A stretch of DNA of 64,000 nt from Deinococcus cellulosilyticus NBRC 106333 = KACC 11606 (GCF_007990775.1 NZ_BJXB01000027.1:15462-79461); one strand, 5' to 3'; shown: positions 8,140 to 17,075, counted from the first letter of the stretch. Notes: generated by a model not told the origin, from the letters alone. Program-made: numbers and translations.

Positions 8140-9354
8140 TCAATCCCCAATGGCCAGCGCTGGTTTTCTTCTGAGGGTGTTCATCAGGGCCAGCAGGGCC
8201 GCGATACCAGAGAGGATGGTGCCGACCAGGAACACACCACTTCCTTGCAGGGGTTCGCTGAGCACGGCGACCAGCAGAGGTCCAGCAACCATGCCGATGG
8301 CAGATGCAGACTGTTTGTAGCCCATCACCCTGGCCCGGTCATGGTCGCTGGTGAGGTCCAGGTAGGCGGCAGAGAGGGCAGGGGCAATCAGGGCAGCACC
8401 CAGCCCTGCGAAGATGGCAGCGAGAATCATCATGGGAATGCTGCTGCTGAGGAGAAGCATCAGGTACAGCGGAATCGAGAGCACAAATCCCAGCACGATG
8501 ATGGGCATGCGTCCAAAGCGGTCACTGAGTTGCCCGAGGAAAGCCTGGCCTGCTGCGGTCACAATGCCATAGACACCCACGATGATGCCGAAGACGGTGG
8601 CACTCCAGCCGAGGTCGTTGTAGAAGTGCAGGATCATCTGCGGTTCCACGAAAGAGAACACGAAGGTGTTGAAGAAGTCCAGGGTCAGCAGCAGAAGCAG
8701 GAAGGGGGTGAAGCGAACAGGCTGGGCCGCAGCGGCTTTCTGTGCAGAGGTGGTGGCTTTGCGGTGGGTCTCAGGGAGTCTGAACAGGGCCAGAACCAGG
8801 GTCAGGGCGGCCAGTCCAGCAGAGACAAAGAAGGGGGCAAACAGTCCAAATCGGTCATACAGCACCCCTCCGAGGGTGGGACCAAAAATGAACCCGAAAG
8901 CAAATCCACCCATCACAATGCCTGCCCAGCGTGCCCGTTCTTTCTCGGGAATCAGGTCTCCGACGGCACCCATGGCTGCGGGCATCAAACCTGCGCCCAG
9001 TGCTCCTTGCAGGAAGCGCACAGCCACCATCAGGTTGACGTTTTCGATGTAGGGGTAGATCAGGTTGGCAAGCAGCATGGCCAGCATGGCGAGCAGGGCA
9101 AAGGGTCTGCGACCAAAACGGTCTGCCAGACTTCCCATGATGGGTGCGAAAATCAGCTGTCCGGCAGCAAAGGCGGTGGTCAGGTAGCCGAGTCCAGCCA
9201 CTCCCGCCCCAAGCTGATCCATCTGCTTGGCAAATACGGGCATCCCAATGCCAAATCCGGTCTGAAAGAGGGCAAGGGCAATGGCGAAAAGGGTGATGGT
9301 GCTCTGGGCCTGTCTGGAAACGGTCTGGGGGGGTGTTGCAGTGGATGGGTTCAT
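8140..9354 (-). CDS. MFS drug exporter
   Basis: This is a 404-residue major facilitator protein with about 12 membrane segments. The motif A loop GSLADRFGRRP lies between helices 2 and 3, with a second copy (GQLSDRFGRMP) in the C-terminal half. These point to proton-driven efflux of a small molecule, probably a drug. The ATG has an AAGGAG site eight bases upstream. The gene lies directly downstream of a TetR regulator on the same strand and has its own copy of the palindrome that precedes that regulator, so TetR control is very likely. Substrate unknown. Confidence 0.92.
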   Translation of the reverse strand: MNPSTATPPQTVSRQAQSTITLFAIALALFQTGFGIGMPVFAKQMDQLGAGVAGLGYLTTAFAAGQLIFAPIMGSLADRFGRRPFALLAMLAMLLANLIYPYIENVNLMVAVRFLQGALGAGLMPAAMGAVGDLIPEKERARWAGIVMGGFAFGFIFGPTLGGVLYDRFGLFAPFFVSAGLAALTLVLALFRLPETHRKATTSAQKAAAAQPVRFTPFLLLLLTLDFFNTFVFSFVEPQMILHFYNDLGWSATVFGIIVGVYGIVTAAGQAFLGQLSDRFGRMPIIVLGFVLSIPLYLMLLLSSSIPMMILAAIFAGLGAALIAPALSAAYLDLTSDHDRARVMGYKQSASAIGMVAGPLLVAVLSEPLQGSGVFLVGTILSGIAALLALMNTLRRKPALAIGD

Positions 9355-9408
9355 GGGAAGCTCCTTGGAGGGTGAGTGCAGAAGTCAAATTCTTACCTTG
9401 ATACTTTT

Positions 9409-9423
9409 TCTAACACTGTTAGA
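9409..9423. promoter_or_regulatory. TetR operator before the MFS gene
   Basis: TCTAAC-ACT-GTTAGA is a perfect inverted repeat with a 3-base centre. The same half-sites occur at 10087-10101 before the TetR gene. Confidence 0.85.
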
Positions 9424-9448
9424 TTCTGAGCAAAAAAAGAGCATGAGG

Positions 9449-10066
9449 TCATGCCATGCGGTACCTCACCTCCCAGCTCAGCATCAGGTCCTGCAGGGTT
9501 TGCATGGACAGGCGTCTGGCTTTCTCCAGGGCCACATCGCAGGGATTGATCAGCACAATGCAGATCGCGCCATGGAACAGGGCCCACAGGGTCTCGGCAA
9601 TGTCTCTCACGTTTGGAAAAAGAATCTGTCTGCTTGCGGCCCAGCGGCCCAGGGCCTCTTCGGCCACCTCGCACACCCGGGCACAGCCATCACAGCGGAA
9701 GGTGGCTTCGAGGTCCACCCCTGCCATGCCATTCATCAGTTCGTACATCCTGAGGTTGCTCAGGGCATGCTCCAGATACGCTTCACTCAGTTTCAGCAGG
9801 GCTGCTTCTGGGTTCTTTTCACTGGCACTGGCACTTTCCATCATGTGGATCAGGCGCTCGAATTCCTCCTGAACCACTGCATTCAGGGCGTCTTCCTTGT
9901 TCTTGAAGTGCTGGTAAACAATGGGCGCAGTGTAATCGATGCTGTCTGCAATGCGGCGGATGGTGACCGCTGACCAGCCCTCGGACTCGGCAATCTGGCG
10001 TGTAGCAGTCAGAATGCTGTCTCTGGTGGCCTGTTTTTCACGTTCGCGTCGTTCCTTGCTGCCCAC
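9449..10066 (-). CDS. TetR family transcriptional repressor
   Basis: This 205-residue regulator has an N-terminal helix-turn-helix (about residues 15-60: RDSILTATRQIAESEG, then VTIRRIADSIDYTAPIVYQHF). The ligand domain contains the LRMYELMNGM segment common in TetR_C/WHG-type members. It is predicted to repress itself and the downstream MFS exporter, because matching TCTAAC-N3-GTTAGA palindromes precede both genes. Ligand binding would release repression. The start is the ATG after a TAAAGGAG site (minus strand). Confidence 0.93.
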   Translation of the reverse strand: MGSKERREREKQATRDSILTATRQIAESEGWSAVTIRRIADSIDYTAPIVYQHFKNKEDALNAVVQEEFERLIHMMESASASEKNPEAALLKLSEAYLEHALSNLRMYELMNGMAGVDLEATFRCDGCARVCEVAEEALGRWAASRQILFPNVRDIAETLWALFHGAICIVLINPCDVALEKARRLSMQTLQDLMLSWEVRYRMA

Positions 10067-10086
10067 GGTTTAACTCCTTTAGAAAA

Positions 10087-10101
10087 TCTAACTGTGTTAG
10101 A
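10087..10101. promoter_or_regulatory. TetR operator before the tetR gene
   Basis: TCTAAC-TGT-GTTAGA, extended to AAAATCTAAC/GTTAGATTTT (10083-10105), lies 20 bases upstream of the tetR start, where it would block the promoter. Confidence 0.87.
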
Positions 10102-10126
10102 TTTTAGAGCGAAGTGGGTGGGGTGT

Positions 10127-10290
10127 CAAGCTCCCCCCGCGCATCACTTCGCTCTGCGGTCCCCCCGTCAGCGTTGGGGGGTTGGGGGATATCTGACGTG
10201 AAAGCCATGCCAGACGCCCAACAATCCCCCTGCCTTAAGGGGGACAGTGCAAGCGAAGCGAGCACAGGGGGATCTGACCTCAGCCCTCCC
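10127..10290. repeat. Intergenic C/G-tract element
   Basis: This gene-free stretch contains several runs of five to six C or G and two related blocks (TCACTTCGCTCTGCGG, and AAGCGAAGCGAGCACAGG in reverse sense). It also holds a CCCCCT-GCC-TTAAGGGGG hairpin. It looks like a dispersed noncoding repeat; a genome search is needed to prove copy number. Confidence 0.5.
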
Positions 10291-10302
10291 AGACAACAAA
10301 TC

Positions 10303-10336
10303 TGAACCTGCTGCAGCACAGGCCACAGCAGGTTCA
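10303..10336 (-). terminator. Stem-loop after the GH3 gene
   Basis: TGAACCTGCTG (10303-10313) pairs with CAGCAGGTTCA (10326-10336). On the minus strand it follows the GH3 stop by about 14 bases, with a weak T-rich tail. Confidence 0.6.
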
Positions 10337-10349
10337 GAATCAGAAGGTG

Positions 10350-13130
10350 TTACTGGTTGTAGCTCAGCCCGAAACCATAAGCAAAGAGGGGATCATAGGT
10401 GGCGTCTCCCACGTTCAGGGGAAGCTGCGCAACGCTCTTAGGCCAGCTGAAGGAGAGTTTGCCTTTGAAGTTTTTGTCCCCAAAGAGCACATCTGCCACC
10501 CCTGCACCCTCAGAGCCAGGGAGCCATGCGGCCACGAAAGCGCTGGATTTGGCAAGCTGGTCATTCACGATCATGGGGCGACCAGAAATCAGGACCACCA
10601 CGCATTTGACGTTGCTGCACACGTTGTTGACGGTGGCCTGATCTGCAGCACTCAGGGTGAGGGTGCCGTTGTCCCCTGCCCCTTCGGCGTAGGGCTGTTC
10701 GCCGACCACCACGATGGCGGCTTCATAACCTTTGCCTGTGACATCTGCTGCAGAGGGGGTCACCACATGGTCCACTGTTGCTGTGGGGGCCACCTGCTTG
10801 ATGCCTTCCAGAATGGTGGTGCCTTTGGTGATGGCTCCAGCCTTGCCCTGCCAGGAAATGGTCCAGCCCCCGCTCTGCAGGCCGATGTCATTGGCATGCG
10901 CACCAGCGACCAGCAGTTTTCCAGTCTTCTTCAGGGGAAGCAGGCTGTCGTTTTTCAGCAGCACCAGCGATTCCTGCACGGCCTGACGGGCGACGGCACG
11001 GTGGGCTGCGGAACCCACCTCAGCGAGTTCGCTGCGGTCAGAGAAGGGTTTCTCAAAGAGGCCCAGCTCAAATTTCTTGGTCAGGATGCGTTTCACAGCA
11101 TCATCAATGCGGCTCATGGGGATGTTACCTGCATTGACTTCTGCAATGGCTCCAGTGATGAAGGTCTGGTATTTGTCGGGCACCATGATCATGTCGAGAC
11201 CCGCATTGATGGAGTTCTTGATGTCTGAATTGTAATCCCCGGGAATCTGGTCAATGGCGGCCCAGTCACTGATCAGGAAGCCCTTGAATCCCAGTTCGGT
11301 TTTCAGAATGTCCGTGAGCAGCTGCTTGTGTCCATGCAGTTTTTGACCATTCCAGCTGCTGTAGGACGGCATGATGGTGCCGACATTGTGCTTGATGGCC
11401 TCAATGAAAGGGGCCAGGTGAATTTTGCGCAATGTGGCCTCATCGACCTGGGTGTCCCCCTGATCAATTTTGCCGTTGTTCCACGTGGTTCCACCATCGC
11501 CCACATAGTGCTTGGCGGTGGCCATCACGCTGTTTTTGTTGTTCAGGGATGTCCCTTGATAACCATCAATGATGGGGGTCATCATGCTGGCGATTTCGGG
11601 ATCTTCTCCGAAGGACTCGTAGGTGCGGCCCCAGCGTTCATCCCGTCCGACGCAAAGACAGGGGGAGAAATCCCAGCGGATGCCTGTCGCGTAGATTTCA
11701 GCTGCGGTGACCTCACCGATCTTCTTGACCAGCTCAGGGTTGCGGGTGGCCCCCAGACCGATGTTGTGGGGGAAAATGGTGGCCCCATACACGTTGTGGT
11801 GCCCGTGCACCCCATCCACCCCGTAGAGCATGGGAATGGACAGGCGGTTCAAGAGGGAGTGATTCTGGAAGTCATCCACCATGTTGGCCCAGTCCACAGG
11901 GTTGTTTCCGGTGGTGGGAGCAGAACCGCCACCGCTCAGCAGAGAACCAATGCTCAGGTCGGCCAGATCGTACTTCTTGCCGTTCACTGCGCTGCGCTCG
12001 GCCTGGGTCATCTGACCGATTTTCTCTTCCAGGGTCATTCTGGAGAGCAAGTCATTCACACGGGCTTCCACGCTCTTGGTGCTGTCCTGGTAGGGGAACT
12101 TCTCATCGTCCTTGATGTAGAGGATGCCTTCCTTGGTGGTGTCCAGCGTGGCTCCGGTGGGATTGGACAGGGTGTATTTGACGGTCAGGTTCCCCTCGGC
12201 CACGTTGTTGTTGCTGCTCTGGATGCTGAAGGTCTTGCTGTCCTCTCCAGCAGCAAAGGTCAGGGTGCCCGAAGCTGCGGTGTAATTGCTGCCTGCTTTG
12301 GCCGTTTTGTCTGCAGTGCTGTACTTGACAGTCACGGGACTGGTGGGCTTTTTGTCCAGCTTGACGGTCACGGTGGCCTGCTGGCCTTCGTTCACAGCCA
12401 CCCTGGAGGTGTCCAGTGAGACTTTCACGGTCACAGGTGGTTTGGTTCCACCGGGAATGAGCTGGATGTCATCAATGAAGATGGTCCTGCTGACGGCTTC
12501 TCCCTGACCGTTGGACAGCTCAAAGGTGAAGCCCCACACTTCCGAGAGGGTCACCCCATCGTTGGGGGTTTCTCCGCTGGGTTGCCAGCCACGGCGCACC
12601 ATCTGGTCGAAAGGCACCTCGATTTTCTTCCAGCCTTTGGTGTCGTCCTTGAAAGGAAACTCGAAGCGTTCTGCACTGTCGATGTCCTTGTTGGGACCCT
12701 TGTTGTCCAGCAGGTCAAAACGGTAGGTTTTGCCACTGCCGTCCCCGTAAAACATGAAGGTGATGGCCTTGAAGCTGCTCCAGTCGGTGCTGCCCCACTT
12801 TTTGCCGCTGGCATCGGCAATCTTGAAGTCAAAGCCGCCCCAGCTTCCAGTCAGGGTGTACTGCACTTTCAGGGCTTTGGTGTCCTTGTTTTCGGCGTTC
12901 TTGATGGTCTCCTGGGTGATGACCAGCGGATCTTCGCCTTTCTCCTTGAAGGTGCGGATCTGGGCGGTGCTGTCTGCAGCGTCCACATCCACAGCAGACT
13001 CAAAGTTCTGGAACACTGTGGGTTTGTCTGGACCCGGGCCAGGAGGAGGTGTGGTACCGCCCGTCTGGCCGCAGGCGACCAGCGAAATGGACATCATCAT
13101 GGTTAGAAGAAGGGTTCTGGATTGTTTCAC
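10350..13130 (-). CDS. Lipoprotein GH3 beta-glucosidase with CBM and Calx-beta domains
   Basis: This 926-residue exported enzyme would hydrolyse beta-glucans or cello-oligosaccharides at the cell surface. A lipobox (SLVAC, C20) anchors it. In order: a CBM11-like beta-sandwich (about 35-215; WGGFDFKI, GWKKIEVPFDQM), a Calx-beta domain (about 220-330; VNEGQQATVTVKL), and the GH3 N- and C-terminal domains (about 345-926). The nucleophile is D622 in LISDWAAID. The YGVDGVHGHHNV and KHYVGDGGT motifs are intact. The same CBM-Calx pair starts the GH16 protein 25 kb away. A LacI repressor gene lies just upstream on the same strand. Confidence 0.93.
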   Translation of the reverse strand: MKQSRTLLLTMMMSISLVACGQTGGTTPPPGPGPDKPTVFQNFESAVDVDAADSTAQIRTFKEKGEDPLVITQETIKNAENKDTKALKVQYTLTGSWGGFDFKIADASGKKWGSTDWSSFKAITFMFYGDGSGKTYRFDLLDNKGPNKDIDSAERFEFPFKDDTKGWKKIEVPFDQMVRRGWQPSGETPNDGVTLSEVWGFTFELSNGQGEAVSRTIFIDDIQLIPGGTKPPVTVKVSLDTSRVAVNEGQQATVTVKLDKKPTSPVTVKYSTADKTAKAGSNYTAASGTLTFAAGEDSKTFSIQSSNNNVAEGNLTVKYTLSNPTGATLDTTKEGILYIKDDEKFPYQDSTKSVEARVNDLLSRMTLEEKIGQMTQAERSAVNGKKYDLADLSIGSLLSGGGSAPTTGNNPVDWANMVDDFQNHSLLNRLSIPMLYGVDGVHGHHNVYGATIFPHNIGLGATRNPELVKKIGEVTAAEIYATGIRWDFSPCLCVGRDERWGRTYESFGEDPEIASMMTPIIDGYQGTSLNNKNSVMATAKHYVGDGGTTWNNGKIDQGDTQVDEATLRKIHLAPFIEAIKHNVGTIMPSYSSWNGQKLHGHKQLLTDILKTELGFKGFLISDWAAIDQIPGDYNSDIKNSINAGLDMIMVPDKYQTFITGAIAEVNAGNIPMSRIDDAVKRILTKKFELGLFEKPFSDRSELAEVGSAAHRAVARQAVQESLVLLKNDSLLPLKKTGKLLVAGAHANDIGLQSGGWTISWQGKAGAITKGTTILEGIKQVAPTATVDHVVTPSAADVTGKGYEAAIVVVGEQPYAEGAGDNGTLTLSAADQATVNNVCSNVKCVVVLISGRPMIVNDQLAKSSAFVAAWLPGSEGAGVADVLFGDKNFKGKLSFSWPKSVAQLPLNVGDATYDPLFAYGFGLSYNQ

Positions 13131-13239
13131 GGGAAACCTCTGGGGGTGTGCCTGCCAGGAACATGGGAAATCGAGAGCAAGAAGGGTCCACAGGCTGCCC
13201 GATCAGCAGCCCTGCAGGGAAGAAATGGATTGTCAGGGT

Positions 13240-14247
13240 TTAGTTTTTGAGGTTTAAGACGGAATGCCGGACGACCAGTAGAGGCTCAAAGCCAGGGGTC
13301 ACCTCCTTGTCTGTGCTGTTCAGCAGCCCGAGCACCGTGTTTGCCGCAGCAGCACCCATCTCAAAGATGGGCACCCTCACCGTGGTCAGGGCCGGATGCA
13401 TGTAACGGGAAAACAGGATGTCGTCAAAACCCACCACCGACACATCCTCTGGAATGCGCAAATTGAAATCCCTCAGGGCCTGGTAGGCTCCCATCGCCAT
13501 CTGGTCGTTGCCACAAAAAAGCGCAGTGAAAGACGGACCCGAGAGGAGTTTCAGTGCCGCCTGATACCCTCCCGACTCGGTGTAATCTGCTGCAACGACC
13601 AGACCGTCTGGACAGGAGACACCGGCCTGCTTCAGGGCACGGTGGTAACCGGAAAGTTTGGAACGGGTGACGTGCGTGCGCGGGTCACCGGTGATGTGGG
13701 CGATGCGGGTGTGACCATGGTCAATCAGGTAACGGTTGGCGAGGTAAGCCCCCATCTCTTCGTCGATCCCGATGCTGTGCACGGTCTGCTCGGGGTCATG
13801 CCCGAGCACCACCAGGGGTTTGCCTGCGGGGTTCACCTCTTCGAGGTCTGCGGCAGACAGCCGCTCTCCGAAATAGATCACCCCATCGGCGTCGTTCTGG
13901 AGCAGGTAGGCCAGGGTCTGCAGTTCGGTGGTCCGGTTGCTCTGACCACTCGCCACCACCAGACGGTATGGCGTTTCCTTCAGGACCTGCTGGATGCCTT
14001 CCAGGAAAACCCCAAAAAACGGACCTGCAATCCAGGGCACCAGCACCCCAATCCCGCCCAGCTTCCGGCTGACCAGGGCTCTGGCCAGCGGATTGGGCTG
14101 GTATTTCAGCTGTGTGGCGGCAGCCTCCACCAGCTTCCGGGTGTCCTGCGAGATCGGGCCGCTGGCATTCAGCACCCGAGACACGGTCGACACCGAGACG
14201 CCAGCGAGGACCGAAACGTCCTTGATGGTGGTTCGTTTTCTGTTCAT
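13240..14247 (-). CDS. LacI family transcriptional repressor
   Basis: This 335-residue regulator has an N-terminal LacI helix-turn-helix (TIKDVSVLAGVSVSTVSRVL) and hinge helix (NPLARALVSRKLGGIGVLVP), then a periplasmic-binding-like sugar domain (GFDDILFSRYMHPALTTV). The ATG was chosen because an AGGA site precedes it and the HTH begins at the usual distance. An upstream GTG/ATG frame extension of 19 residues looks spurious. It probably senses a glucan breakdown product and controls the GH3 gene downstream (109-base gap), itself, and the distant GH16 gene, judging from a shared operator sequence. Confidence 0.93.
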   Translation of the reverse strand: MNRKRTTIKDVSVLAGVSVSTVSRVLNASGPISQDTRKLVEAAATQLKYQPNPLARALVSRKLGGIGVLVPWIAGPFFGVFLEGIQQVLKETPYRLVVASGQSNRTTELQTLAYLLQNDADGVIYFGERLSAADLEEVNPAGKPLVVLGHDPEQTVHSIGIDEEMGAYLANRYLIDHGHTRIAHITGDPRTHVTRSKLSGYHRALKQAGVSCPDGLVVAADYTESGGYQAALKLLSGPSFTALFCGNDQMAMGAYQALRDFNLRIPEDVSVVGFDDILFSRYMHPALTTVRVPIFEMGAAAANTVLGLLNSTDKEVTPGFEPLLVVRHSVLNLKN

Positions 14248-14257
14248 GGTTTTCCTG

Positions 14258-14269
14258 TGGAAACGTTTG
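14258..14269 (-). promoter_or_regulatory. LacI-type operator before lacI
   Basis: The minus strand reads CAAACGTTTCCA, with the palindromic core AAACGTTT at 14261-14268, 10 bases upstream of the lacI start. It matches the GH16 upstream site at 11 of 12 positions. Confidence 0.75.
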
Positions 14270-14341
14270 TAGTTAATTCTGGCAGATGACAAAGGAATTT
14301 GCAATAGAGGAAGTGAAAATTTGTGGAAAGGTTTTTATAAA

Positions 14342-14364
14342 GCTTTCAGCGGTCAGCCATCAGT
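14342..14364. repeat. GCTGA-type intergenic repeat end
   Basis: AGCTTTCAGCGGTCAGCC and the following bases are built of AGC-N2-TCAGC units like those bounding the elements at 22366 and 36029. No inverted partner is evident here. Confidence 0.45.
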
Positions 14365-14453
14365 CCTGGCAGAGCAGAGGCTCTGGACCGAAGAAAGGTT
14401 TCTCTCAAGACACTGCTTCTAGCCAGGAGGGACGGATTCTGTAGCGCAGGACG

Positions 14454-14459
14454 TAAAAT
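14454..14459 (+). promoter_or_regulatory. TANNNT -10, leaderless start of the first two-TM gene
   Basis: TAAAAT ends six bases before the ATG at 14466. No ribosome-binding site is present. Confidence 0.6.
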
Positions 14460-14465
14460 CATCAC

Positions 14466-14840
14466 ATGCATCAAGGTCTAGGTTCCATGAGCAACAGTGA
14501 AATCGATGCAAGAAACATTCACGGCCATCTGGTCAAAAGCAGCAGGTGGAGTGCGGCAGGTGCCATCTTGTTTTCAGTGAGCCTGGGTGTGGTTGCCGTT
14601 TTGTATCTTCAGCAACAGAGCAATCCAGAAGCCACCCACAAAATCTTTGATCCTGCCACAGACCCTGTCTTCATGTTCCAGATCATGCTGGTGTTTTACT
14701 GCGTCATGGTGCTCATTCTGACTGTCCGGGCCATCCAGCTTTCCGGGCTTGCACGAAAAATTCAGGCAATGCTGGACAAACAGCAATTTGCTGAGATTGA
14801 ACGTGAATTTCACAAATACCGTCCCAGAAGAAGGGGCTGA
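14466..14840 (+). CDS. Two-TM membrane protein, tandem paralog A
   Basis: This 124-residue membrane protein is not a family I can name. It has an N-terminal soluble stretch (SNSEIDARNIHGHLV), two membrane helices (about residues 30-48 and 75-95), and a cytoplasmic basic tail ending EFHKYRPRRRG. The next gene is a diverged copy: EIDAR-IH-HLV near the start and K-QA-L-K--F--------KY--R at the end align. The ATG follows a TAAAAT -10 element directly, so the message is probably leaderless. Confidence 0.75.
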   Translation: MHQGLGSMSNSEIDARNIHGHLVKSSRWSAAGAILFSVSLGVVAVLYLQQQSNPEATHKIFDPATDPVFMFQIMLVFYCVMVLILTVRAIQLSGLARKIQAMLDKQQFAEIEREFHKYRPRRRG

Positions 14841-14867
14841 AACATATGCAGGTCAACGGATCAGAGG

Positions 14868-14873
14868 TAGAAT
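14868..14873 (+). promoter_or_regulatory. TANNNT -10, leaderless start of the second two-TM gene
   Basis: TAGAAT ends six bases before the ATG at 14880, the same spacing as in the upstream paralog. Confidence 0.55.
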
Positions 14874-14879
14874 GTGGAC

Positions 14880-15227
14880 ATGTATGAAAGTCTGGGGGCG
14901 ATGAGCAGCAGTGAAATTGATGCAAGACACATTCATGCCCATCTGGTCCGGATGCACAGGCATTTTATGCAAACTGCCATTTTTTTTCTGTTCTGGATCA
15001 CCGTCAGTTCGAGTTTGCATTTTTCAGGGCATCCCAGCTGGGTCGTGATCAATCCTGCACAGGACAGGCTGTTTATTGTTCTGATGATGGGTGCTGCTGT
15101 CTGTACCGTTGGTGTGTTTTTGCAAGCCCATCATTTCGGGAACCTGAAACGAAAAACCCAGGCTCTGCTGGAAAAACACCATTTTGAAGAGCTTGTCCAG
15201 GATTACCGCAAATACCTCCCCAGATGA
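14880..15227 (+). CDS. Two-TM membrane protein, tandem paralog B
   Basis: This 115-residue protein is the tandem duplicate of the preceding gene, with the start taken at the ATG that aligns with its paralog (a GTG two codons upstream is also possible). It shares SSEIDARHIHAHLV near the N-terminus, two membrane helices in the same places, and the tail KRKTQALLEKHHFEELVQDYRKYLPR (in part). Each copy has its own TANNNT promoter, so the pair may be expressed separately. Function unknown; a small membrane adaptor is one possibility. Confidence 0.75.
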   Translation: MYESLGAMSSSEIDARHIHAHLVRMHRHFMQTAIFFLFWITVSSSLHFSGHPSWVVINPAQDRLFIVLMMGAAVCTVGVFLQAHHFGNLKRKTQALLEKHHFEELVQDYRKYLPR

Positions 15228-15312
15228 TCCTGAACCTCCCCGTTGAAATGGCCTGTGCCTGCTACGCCACCTGACGCATGTGCAGGGCAGCAGAAACCTT
15301 TTTACTGAAACC

Positions 15313-16161
15313 ATGCGCTATTTTCAGGAGCGGGCCCTCACGCCCGAGCAACTGGCCCAGGCAAGTGACCTGCAGGCCACCATCAACAAACAAAGGGGTC
15401 TGGACCTCAAACTGGGTCTGGATTACGAACCCCTCACCGTGCACGAGACCCCCTGGCACCGCCACCATCTGGTTTTTGAAGGGGACAGACTGGTCGGTTA
15501 TGGCAGCATCCTCGGGGCTTACCACATGCCCGAACTCAAAATCATGGTGGCTCCAGAGCACCGCAGAAAAGGCATTGGCACACAGATCCTGAACACCATG
15601 GTCCGGGTCTGTCAGGTGCCGGGCGTGCAGAAAATTCTGGGCATCTGTGAAGCCGCCTCTCCTGAAGGTCAGGCCTTCTTGCAGAAGCGCGAGGTCACCC
15701 TGGACTTTGCCGAGTACCGCATGGTGCTCGATCTGGGTGATCTGGAGGCCCCTGTTCTGCCTGCAGGCATCACGGTCATGCAGGCCACACCAGCAGATGC
15801 AGAAGCCATTGCAGAAGGAGCACAGTCGGATTTCGGGTTCACCATGAACCTTGCAGAGCTGCGAAAAGAACTTGCGAATGAAGGGGAACCCCATCAGGTC
15901 CTGAAAGTGAATGGAAGGGTGGTCGCAAACCTCAGGGTCTTCCACACCGCGAATCGGGCAGGGATTTATGCCTTCCGGGTGCATCCCGATTTCCGCCGTC
16001 GGGGTCTGGGTGAACTCTTGATGCGTCAGGTGCTTTCCAGCCTGCAGGACCAGTACCAGCAGGCATGGCTGGAGGTCAACTCAGACAATCCTGCGGCCAT
16101 TGCGCTCTACAGGAAGCTGGGTTTTGACATCAGCGTCAATTACGGCTACTACCGCCTTTGA
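15313..16161 (+). CDS. Tandem-domain GNAT acetyltransferase
   Basis: This 282-residue protein has two GNAT folds. The N-terminal one has the acetyl-CoA loop VAPEHRRKGIGTQIL near residue 80; the C-terminal one has VHPDFRRRGLGELLM followed by VNSDNPAAIALYRKLGF. The start is the ATG giving MRYFQER; TTTACT lies six bases before it, so the message may be leaderless. Substrate cannot be told from sequence; double-GNAT proteins of this kind resemble mycothiol synthase in layout. The next gene begins within its stop region. Confidence 0.85.
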   Translation: MRYFQERALTPEQLAQASDLQATINKQRGLDLKLGLDYEPLTVHETPWHRHHLVFEGDRLVGYGSILGAYHMPELKIMVAPEHRRKGIGTQILNTMVRVCQVPGVQKILGICEAASPEGQAFLQKREVTLDFAEYRMVLDLGDLEAPVLPAGITVMQATPADAEAIAEGAQSDFGFTMNLAELRKELANEGEPHQVLKVNGRVVANLRVFHTANRAGIYAFRVHPDFRRRGLGELLMRQVLSSLQDQYQQAWLEVNSDNPAAIALYRKLGFDISVNYGYYRL

Positions 16162-17072
16162 AACGGAAGAGGGATAAATTGCACGAACACGAAGTGAACA
16201 CCAGCGAAGATCTGGTCCAGCGTCTGCTGGACCTCCAGTTTCCTGAATACGCCCACCTGCCCCTGAAACATCTGGAATCCAGCGGAACCGACCACCGCAT
16301 GTACCGCCTTGGAGAAGACCTGGTGGTGCGCCTTCCCAAAGTCTCCTGGGCAACACCCCAGATGGGGAAAGAACACCACTGGCTTCCCAGACTGGCCCCT
16401 CATTTGCCCCTGACCATTCCCACCCCTGTTGCCCAAGGGGTGCCCGCAGAAGGCTACCCCTGGAACTGGTCCATCTACAAATGGATTGAGGGTGAAAATG
16501 CCACCCTGGACCGCATGAGTGATTCTTGCCAGACGGCAAGAAAGCTTGCTGAATTCGTGCTGGCCCTCCAAAGCATCGACCCCACCGGTGGCCCCCTGCC
16601 CGGAGACCACAACTTTGGCAGAGGGGTCCCGCTGCAAATGCGAGACGGAATGACCCGCCACAACATTTCCCAACTTGAAGGCTGGTTTGATGTTCAGGCC
16701 CTGACTGACGCATGGGAACGTGCCCTGAATGCACCTGTCTGGGAAGGAGAGGGGGTCTGGCTGCATGGTGATCTGCAAGCAGGAAACCTGCTGGCAAAAA
16801 ATGGGACCCTCCACGCCGTGATTGACTTTGGAGGGCTTGCCATTGGTGATCCAGCCTGTGACCTGATGGTCGCCTGGAACCTCTTTGATGCAAAATCCCG
16901 TCAGGTTTACCGTCAGGCCCTTGGGGTGGACAATGCCACCTGGGAACGTGGGAAAGGCTGGGCCTTATCCGTTGCTGTGGTGGCCCTGCCTTACTACCGC
17001 CACACCAATCCCGGTCTGGTTGCCATCTCGGAATATGCTTTACAGCAGGTGCTGGCAGACGCAGAAACCTGA
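16158..17072 (+). CDS. Aminoglycoside phosphotransferase-family kinase
   Basis: This 304-residue APH/choline-kinase-type protein carries WLHGDLQAGNLL (catalytic loop, HGDxxxxN) and VIDFGGLAIGDPACDL (metal-binding DFG-like motif). It would phosphorylate a small hydroxylated molecule; actual antibiotic resistance is unproven. The TTG start overlaps the GNAT stop, and a second TTG at 16179 is also possible. Two genes that modify small molecules (GNAT and APH) in one operon resemble a resistance or detoxification pair. Its stop is three bases from the convergent HAD gene. Confidence 0.85.
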   Translation: MKRKRDKLHEHEVNTSEDLVQRLLDLQFPEYAHLPLKHLESSGTDHRMYRLGEDLVVRLPKVSWATPQMGKEHHWLPRLAPHLPLTIPTPVAQGVPAEGYPWNWSIYKWIEGENATLDRMSDSCQTARKLAEFVLALQSIDPTGGPLPGDHNFGRGVPLQMRDGMTRHNISQLEGWFDVQALTDAWERALNAPVWEGEGVWLHGDLQAGNLLAKNGTLHAVIDFGGLAIGDPACDLMVAWNLFDAKSRQVYRQALGVDNATWERGKGWALSVAVVALPYYRHTNPGLVAISEYALQQVLADAET

Positions 17073-17075
17073 GGT

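Noticed and set aside
8125..9375. 416-aa plus-strand frame across the MFS gene
   Set aside because: The product is rich in His, Gln and Gly with no membrane or domain pattern; the MFS gene is certain.
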